Positions 57,327-64,000 of a stretch of DNA of 64,000 nt are shown here, in pieces. Made by a program: the position numbers and the translations under genes. The notes under the pieces were generated by a model that saw only the letters and a list, made by a program, of their open reading frames with translations, had not been told where the DNA came from and searched no databases. Origin of the DNA: Manduca sexta. Lineage: Eukaryota > Arthropoda > Insecta > Lepidoptera > Sphingidae. Every line of letters begins with the position of its first letter. The first letter of the stretch is position 1. The stretch spans positions 7,440,001 through 7,504,000 of the forward strand of contig NC_051120.1 in NCBI RefSeq assembly GCF_014839805.1, read 5' to 3'.

Positions 57327-59042
57327 TAGTTGTAGCAACATCGTTGTTCGGTCATTCGATTGCTCGAACAACTATCAGTTCCGTATTATTTCTCAGCAAC
57401 AAGTTGACAGCGTTTGCGCGGCACCTTAGAGTTTCTGGACAAACATGGTTATAGGGCTAAGGCGCCTACTAAATAATTAATAGCTTATTATTTTTCTTAT
57501 CATCGAATAAGGCTGTTTAAAGCTAATTTTAACAGGAGACGGGGATAAGTAAATAATATTCGTTATTAAATTTGCTACCTACGTTTTTCATAAATATATA
57601 ATAGTTTCTTAAGTAACTGTAGAATAAATTATTATACAGTAGTTGCTAATAAATATGTATAAAGATATCCCAAGGGTTTCAGAGGCAGTAGATTAAACTT
57701 TATCTATAACTTGGGACAATGTTTTATTCTTTATAACTAACATTATTATTTAGCTGAATAATTTATCTGATTTTAGTTTCTTACATAATAAATTTATGTT
57801 TTAATACTGCAAAGTATTTACAATTATGAAGTTCTTAAGTAGGTAGATTCTAAAGATCAATCTCAATTTAATGTGTAAGCATTAAAAACTCAAAATAAGA
57901 CCCTTATAATTCCAATATCTTCAATACATCTAAAAATACAATTCCCAAACATTACAATCTGTACATTAAGTATATCGCAAAAAAATTGGCTAAAACTGCG
58001 AGCGCCTACCTTAATGCTTTCGGCAATCAGTCGCGTCAAAAACATCATGTATATTCATCAGGCGCACACCGACGCCCGCCAACGTCCCAATTTATTTCAT
58101 ATTTACTTTCTTCTCGTTTCGTTTTCGCTTTATGCACGAATGTGTCAATATCCACACGTTAGAATTCATATTATAGGTAGTGGTGTACGCGTCTCCCTTA
58201 TCAACATACATAACAATAGATTTGTGGCGTAGCTTCTCATAAAAGGGCCCTGCATCAAAATTTGTTGGGGTCTCTTCAGGGCTTGGGGGGCGGCTTAGTT
58301 TAATGTAGCTATCAGTCAAAAAGGGCTCTAAATGGCCGTATCATTGATACAGAGGTAGTTATATACCAGCTGTAGATACAGAATGAAGAATACGTCCAGG
58401 TCCTTTCCCAGTTTATCCACCTTTTAGAATAATTTTATTCTTATCCATTAAGAAGTGAATCAAGGAGTGATTTCATTTTATATAAAGCCTTTTGAATAAA
58501 CTACATCGGAGATCCAGAAATTAGTAACTCCCATTAACTAAGCCTTTAAAAGTAATCACAAAACTAAAAACTTGCCTAATCCTGAAAAAGTGCGTACTAA
58601 CCATTGGCCACCGTTGTAAAAATCCGTATAAATAAAAACAAAAGCCGGCATTGCTAAGTGGAGGCAAACATATAAATATTAAAGCGTTGCATTTACCACA
58701 ATGCCGATATCTCGTAATGTTTGCGGTGAAACGTACTGACAGAAATACGTTTTACTCGCATGCATATTTAATTTCGTAACCCTAGCGTATTCTCTACTGG
58801 ATACGATATTTTAATCTGTTCGAGCTAGGGCTGTGGCTCGTGCGTATGCGAATCGATTGTAAATATCTTGAATAGAACATTATGTCTTACATCTTTGTCC
58901 GTGATAGAGTCGCAATTCAATATTTTATAGTCTCATACTGTATTGTGTAATATGATGTTAACAAAATGTATCCTATTAATCTTAATCTTATATTATACTT
59001 AATGCCGAAGTTCCTAAATGTTTAGGACTAGTAATACCTTAA
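57327..59042. other. 1.7 kb, nothing recognised
   Basis: 58230-58310 has a G-rich patch ('cagggcttggggggcggctt') with no partner. Opposed 72- and 75-residue frames at 58014-58319 are unrecognised. Confidence 0.4.
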
Positions 59043-59199
59043 CAGTGGCGAAGGGGCCATATAACTTGATTCCTTTCGTCTTCGCTTTATTGAGAATTCA
59101 TGTAGAATCTAATTATCATTAGAACGATTTGCAGATTGCATTTATGCATATTATATTTTTTTCAGGTTCTCTTTCGAAATATTTCACCTTTCGCCACTG
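59043..59199 (+). repeat. TIR miniature element, family R (complete)
   Basis: 157 bp beginning CAGTGGCGAAGG and ending CCTTTCGCCACTG, inverted ends with one extra base. The ends resemble hAT-type termini, but no 8-bp duplication is visible. Confidence 0.65.
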
Positions 59200-59394
59200 G
59201 GCTTTACGACTAGGTAAATCTTTGCGATGTATTTACCCCAAAAGGAAGATACTGTGTTTTCTTTGTGCCTTGCAAGGGCGAGCCCTTGGCGGTTAAGCCG
59301 TTCGCCACGCTAAGACCATCACTGGTGGCACCCAGACAATCTCTTGAATTAACAATATAGGCTAAGAACTTTATACCGTAAAAGTACATAAAAT
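59200..59394. other. nothing recognised
   Basis: 59270-59330 is GC-richer; no assignment. Confidence 0.35.
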
Positions 59395-59490
59395 TATTTC
59401 TATTTCAAGGACCCTTTTCACACGTCCGAAGCCACGGGTTATTACTGTGTTTTGGATATTATCTTAATTATATCCAAAACACAGTAATAA
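59395..59490 (+). repeat. Helitron-like tail followed by a perfect 21-bp hairpin
   Basis: 'ccttttcacacgtccgaagc' and 'cacggg' resemble Helitron L/K 3' ends. Directly after, arms 59439-59459 and 59470-59490 are perfect 21-bp complements around a 10-base loop. Confidence 0.65.
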
Positions 59491-59933
59491 AAGGCAAATA
59501 TCAATTATTTAATAACGTCATTTGTATGCGACTAAAAACACTTTTTAACGAACAGTAAAAGTTTATGCTAGTTCCGCAGAACGCATCTCTGTTACTGTTT
59601 GTTATTGAATGTTTTATTTTAATTAACTGCAACCTCCATAAGGCATTCCTGTAAAATATATTACAAACATATGCTTGGCAACTGCATCCCTACTATATTT
59701 ATTTTATAACATTATACATGGAAAAGTTTGTTGAAAGTAGGTAGTTGAAACGGATTGGAATGAAATTTGTCATACCAATAGATCATGCGCCAGATTGATA
59801 CATAAGCTACTGTTTAATGAAAATTGCGTAAGAAGTTTTAATGTTAGCAAAGTAAGCTATATTTTTAACGTAAGCCGATACACATAGTTACGTAAGTATT
59901 GGTCTTGTAATTTTATTCTCGCCTGCGATAGGT
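59491..59933. other. nothing recognised
   Basis: AT-rich spacer. Confidence 0.4.
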
Positions 59934-60232
59934 ATTTTTTTTTATTGCTTTGAATGACGAGACGAGCTTGCCGTTCGCCTGATGGTAAGCGATACGACCG
60001 TCCATAAACAGTAAAAACCCCATCCAACTTTGAATTACAAAGTACTGTTTGGTATTCCATTGCTCTCGCCATCCTGAGACATGAAATGTTAAGTCTTATT
60101 ATGTCCAGTAGTTACACTGGCTACAACCGCCTTCAAACCGGAACACAACAGTGACTGCACACGGCGGTAGAAATAAACATTGCGGCCTACCCATGAGGAC
60201 TCTCACATATGAGAGACCTACAACCAATAAAT
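59934..60232 (-). repeat. LINE-like 3' end, family B
   Basis: T-rich start, 'gcttgccgttcgcctgatgg', 'cagtagttacactggctaca', 'ctcacatatgagagaccta'. A short deletion removes part of the 'ttggtggcag' segment. Confidence 0.75.
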
Positions 60233-60239
60233 GACAAGA

Positions 60240-60388
60240 CTGCAAAGCAATTGAATGACAAGACAATTATGCCGTTCGCGTAATAGTAGGCGATACGAGC
60301 GCCCATAAACAGTAGGAACACATACAGAACTTTACATTATAAAGAACTGCATGCGCTTGTCACCCTAATACATAAGATATAAGATTAA
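60240..60388 (-). repeat. second, degenerate family B copy in tandem
   Basis: 'tgaatgacaagacaattatg', 'ccgttcgcgtaatagtaggc', 'gcgcccataaacagtaggaa' repeat the beginning of the preceding copy in the same orientation, more diverged. Confidence 0.6.
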
Positions 60389-61582
60389 TTTATTATGAAT
60401 CACCTACAAATAAATTCACACCAGGTGGCCAGTTTGACTTCCAAAGTTTTCACGGAACCCCTTATCGAGTCCAAATCAAATAATTAAACAATTACCCAGG
60501 CTTATCTGCGAGCACATCAATATTTCCTTATTCAGTTAAGGAACGAAAACAAAGTAAAAGCCACTATTGGAACGCATCGAAAGAAACCCCGTATTCTTAG
60601 ACGAAGTTTGGCACAACTCCAAATATACTAGAGTATATTTTCAGTCGACCGCGTTCAGTTGACGCCGAGATAACCTAATCGTTCACTTGAATTGAATAAT
60701 TTGTTCGGAATTAAGGGAATATCGTCACATTCCCGGTAAAACTTACCTTGACACTGGCGGAAGGCGGTTTGCTACAAATATGTGAGTCGTTTTTATTTTT
60801 AATTGTTAAAAGTCATCAGTTCCAATTTAGAATAAAAACAAAGGTTGAAGTAAAAAATAAAATTGTCTTTGAATGGTAGCTTGTTTGTACTGAATAAATA
60901 ATTATTTATGCCGGCAGTATATAATTGTTTACGTACACAGTTTTTCATGTTCTAGCCACGTGGACATTAGTAAATATAAACATCAAAGACATACTAACAC
61001 AATAGATACAATTTTATGTATACACCGTTACAATCTGATTTCTTTGAATCGATATGTCTAACAAAACATTAAATGAACATACAATACGAATCGCGTAGAC
61101 ATTAAAAGGAAATAGTGATTCCGCCTACTTTTTGACCTAAGGGTTCAGAACCAGCGTGGGTGGTAGTCGTAAGTAAGTGCTCTATTTACTGGACCGTTGG
61201 GTTTTGAGAAGACAGCCTTAAATGTAACGTTAAATTTTAAGTCATTAATTAGTATTCCATAAATAAAATGTGAAACATGACGCGAGCAAATTATAGTGTA
61301 AAAAATCAGTCGCCATGTAAAAAAATTTATAAAATATATGCCTACTTAAGAAATAAATCTGCAATGATATATGGATAAAATTATAAATATAATTAAGTCG
61401 GTTCCAGATCATAAACTAAGCTCTGTTAGTTGTGCGAGAGGTGAATTTTTTCGTACTTGTATGTAAAACGTAAATGTAACAGGTTGCTATCAAAAATACC
61501 TAATTTTAGCTATGCTATATTAGCTATAGTAAAATAGCTCAATTTCTGATTTGCAACTGACTATAGCGTAGTTAGCAAGATC
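60389..61582. other. 1.2 kb, nothing recognised
   Basis: AT-rich, no repeat or coding signal supported. Confidence 0.4.
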
Positions 61583-61660
61583 GTCTAGTTAGGAACGGAA
61601 AGAATTGTCAAGTCGAAGGCCCGCATGTTTAAAACCTAAGGCATGCTTCTGACCTATAAC
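61583..61660 (+). repeat. degenerate SINE A head fragment
   Basis: 'ctagttaggaacggaaagaa', 'cgaaggcccgcatgtttaaa' and 'gcatgcttctgacc' follow the SINE A head order, heavily substituted. Confidence 0.4.
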
Positions 61661-62692
61661 ACTTAAGTCTGTATTGTTTTAACATCGGGGAGGGGTGAGG
61701 TACATATCAAATACCGGAACCTGTTCCTCCTCCGACATCCCTAACTATAAGACACCAGTGTATTAATTTTAAGCGAAATATATTTTAACATTTTGTGAAT
61801 AATTAAAGATTAAAAAAGATATGTATAACTTATCGAAATAACGGTATCTTGTTTAGAACTTGTTGAAAAAAACTTTAAAACAGTTTCTCTATCTCAGTTT
61901 TACTCACGAAACTATAAAACTATATTTACAAAACTTCGATTATCTAGAAATAAGGTTTCCCTGACATATTGCTTTTGCGCTTAGCCCGGCAGAATAGTTG
62001 ACGTGCAAGAAGATACTTGAATTTACATTTGTGATACGAGATTAGTGAACACACTATAGTCTAAATCTGCGAAGACGCTGTTTAATCTGTATAATGTATG
62101 AAACTTAACCAAAATTATTTGTTGACACAAGTTTATAATGAAGGAACTTGTACTTGAACGTGGGCGGAGTTTGGAATCGATAGAACTATTTTGTTGAAGA
62201 CTTTGATTAATTTTGTCTCTGACACTATAAAGGTTGCGGTTCGGATGTTTGTGTAATTATTGTATAGTTTGTATTTACAATATGTTAGTGTGATATGACA
62301 TAATAATTTGGGTTAGACATTATTAAGTTGCTTTATTATGTACCTATATGATATGATAGTTATTAATTATAACTTGAGTAAGAAAACTAAACTCGCCATG
62401 TTGTAGTAAAGTATGGTACTGATTTCTGATACCGACAACGTTATCTTTAAACGAAAAAGTAATAGTAGAGATCCCATTTTGTACTGACAGCCCTAATGAA
62501 GACGAGAAAGCTAAAGTAGAGATCTCAAAGTACGATTTTTTTCTGATCAGGGTATAAATTTATTTAAATTTTCAATTAAATTATTAAGATACATTATTTA
62601 AATGATACTACGAACTAGCAAGCTAAGAGGAGAGAAAAAGAGAAAAGATAAAAATTATCAAAAGTTTCCTTCACTAAACTGTTTGTTTTCAG
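61661..62692. other. nothing recognised
   Basis: Possible intron upstream of the candidate exon at 62693. It ends in a pyrimidine-rich acceptor region ('gtttgttttcag'). Confidence 0.35.
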
Positions 62693-62886
62693 GTACCTAA
62701 AATGTCTAATAATTTTGTTATCATACGTGGCTCATGGATCAACGCTGGTAAGCAAATGCGACCAGACCCCTCCTCTTTCGGACGGGACGCCACCCAGCAT
62801 AGACAAGGGTCTCTTCCACCTTGTCATAGAACACGCGGCCATGAGGGACGACAAGATATTCTACACGCCTGACCAGACTTATGTTT
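62693..62886 (+). CDS. candidate internal exon, possible secreted protein (unrecognised)
   Basis: Bounded by a good 3' splice site ('ctgtttgttttcag', AG at 62691-62692) and a consensus donor GTAAGT (62887-62892). The frame beginning at 62694 is open for 64 codons. It starts with a hydrophobic run (CLIILLSYVAHG) like a signal-peptide core with a small-residue cleavage region, then IDKGLFHLVIEHAAMRDD and FYTPDQTYV. GC content is clearly higher than in the surrounding AT-rich DNA. The initiator Met would lie in an upstream exon (phase 1). The competing frame from ATG 62702 also runs on but ends inside the exon. I do not recognise the family. Downstream, 63793 continues in phase. Could be part of a real host gene or a pseudo-exon. 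Confidence 0.55.
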
Positions 62887-62964
62887 GTAAGTAATTTTTT
62901 ATTCACTATGGAGAAAGATACAACGCTACTATTGTGTAAAAATTGTAAACATTTTTGTTAAAAA

Positions 62965-63145
62965 CTAGCGACTCACCTCGGCTAAGCTCGGGTAGCAGAG
63001 TATACTATATGCCTATATTCTTTTCTATCACATAAAACATTAATTAATTAGACACATGAACCTTCCTCTTGAATCACTTCGTATATTGGTGAAATTCGTT
63101 CTATAAACGTTTATTAAACGCAGAAGCTGTTGAATGGATTTGAAT
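62965..63145 (-). repeat. Helitron-like element K (reversed, decayed)
   Basis: 'aactagcgactcacctcggc' is the reverse of K's 3' end with CTAG intact. 'aaccttcctcttgaatcact' matches the K interior at 20060. It lies within the putative intron between the candidate exons. Confidence 0.6.
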
Positions 63146-63504
63146 CTCTACGCCACAATTAGACCAAGTCCTAGTTTAGCTTATAGACTGATTTTTATAC
63201 CGGAGAAGTGCACGATGTGACTATTATCTGAAAAATATTTTTTTCAATCCACGAACTAGTGGCGGCCCTAAATGACGCGAAGCTCCAGGCAAAAGCGAAA
63301 GAAAACGACGCGAAGCCCCGTTCGGAGCAAAAAAAGAGATATTAAATAATCAAACTAAATTATAATTTAGTCATTTTACAATGAAGTTTATTTATATAAG
63401 CGATTTACAAATTTCCGATAAAGTGTAAAGATCAGACCTTGCTAATCTTTAAAGATGGATCTAAAAATCACCATGTCCGGTCAAAGTCACTTTATGTTTG
63501 ATTT
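63146..63504. other. nothing recognised
   Basis: 'gacgcgaagc' occurs twice within 63281-63316; otherwise no supported feature. Confidence 0.35.
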
Positions 63505-63592
63505 TTCCATAAACCCTTGGTAAACACAGACACGAAGGACAACAAGACATCCTACACGCTCAGGACTTATTTGTATTAAAATTTGTGTAGGC
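63505..63592 (+). pseudogene. decayed partial copy of the candidate exon
   Basis: 'cacgaaggacaacaagacat' and 'cctacacgctcaggacttat' correspond to 'catgagggacgacaagatat' and 'tctacacgcctgaccagact' of the exon at 62693, with a small deletion and no donor. It suggests a local duplication followed by decay. Confidence 0.45.
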
Positions 63593-63792
63593 GTTAATAA
63601 CAAAGCAGCTAAAGATAGGAATTAATTGGTTTGGTAGAGTATAATGTGTTCAGTGCATTGAGAAAACGACGCAAATTATAATTATTAGGTATTTTTATAC
63701 GGTTCCTTTAGATGTTGCAAGCTATAAAAATACTGTTTAATGTCATTTACTATGCTTACTACAATATAAAACTAACATTGGCTTCACTGTAG

Positions 63793-63893
63793 GTGAAGAA
63801 TTTGCAGGAAAGAAGTTCAAAACGTCTGCGCTTCGCCTAAAAGTCATAGGTATTCGAGTACTCGAAATAAACACCAAGACTACAGTTCACTGA
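63793..63893 (+). CDS. candidate downstream exon, phase-compatible
   Basis: Preceded by 'cttcactgtag', a fair 3' splice site (AG 63791-63792). Joined to the upstream exon, the split codon is T|GT and the frame runs EEFAGKKFKTSALRLKVIG and on to TGA at 63891-63893, 32 codons. Alternatively 'atag' before 'gtattc' (63850) could be a weak donor, making this an internal exon with more of the gene beyond the window. Function unknown. Confidence 0.35.
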
Positions 63894-64000
63894 AATTCGA
63901 ACTCGTGTGTGTTGATAATTCAAATAGAAATTTGAAATCAAACACGAAATCTAGTTTCCAATACCCCTGAGGGTAATGCACAGAAATACGTTCATTGGAA

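Noticed and set aside
1..64000. CRISPR array, prokaryotic defence island, operon or rRNA locus
   Set aside because: No regularly spaced short repeats, no bacterial-type gene clusters and no rRNA-like segments; all repeated units are dispersed eukaryotic transposable elements.

Overview
This is a gene-poor, AT-rich stretch of animal nuclear DNA, most likely from a moth or butterfly (Lepidoptera). The inference rests on the repeat content: tRNA-derived SINEs, A-tailed LINE-like 3' ends, RTE-clade LINE tails with (GAT)n ends, a DD37D (maT-type) mariner, short Helitron-like elements and several miniature inverted-repeat (TIR) families, all separated by AT-rich DNA. There are no operons, bacterial genes, CRISPR arrays, rRNA genes or convincing tRNA genes. 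Most short open frames are chance or lie inside repeats.

Layout. 1-5.7 kb holds scattered SINE and LINE-like copies. At 5783-7089 lies the one complete coding element, a 1.3 kb mariner with an uninterrupted 346-codon transposase, terminal inverted repeats and a TA duplication; it splits a small reading frame of unknown function. 7.6-9.2 kb has two copies of an approximately 170 bp element (called D here), each nested in a different older repeat. 9-30 kb is a mosaic of SINEs, LINE tails, a membrane-type ORF cut by a 188 bp Helitron, a TIR element carrying a Helitron (19.8-20.4 kb) and a palindromic element at 24.75 kb. 30.4-33.4 kb is the longest stretch without a recognised repeat. 35-55 kb is dense in SINE family A, with four insertions dated relative to their hosts by nesting or by target-site duplications. 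56.6-57.3 kb holds a hAT-like element sitting at the end of another TIR element. 57.3-62.7 kb is sparse. At 62.69-63.89 kb are two splice-bounded, phase-compatible candidate exons, the only hint of a host gene, running on towards the right edge.

Repeat names used here are local labels only: A, C and G (tRNA-headed SINEs), B, E and I (LINE-like 3' ends), D (short retroposon-like), F, J, N, O, R and S (TIR or foldback elements), K and L (Helitron-like), H (short segment accompanying C), Q (short fragment). No repeat database was consulted; family assignments come from termini, tails, target duplications and copy-to-copy comparison inside the window.

What works together: the mariner supplies its own transposase and ends. 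The SINEs carry internal RNA polymerase III boxes and would need a LINE partner for reverse transcription; no intact LINE is present here, only truncated tails. The TIR miniatures have no transposase in the window.
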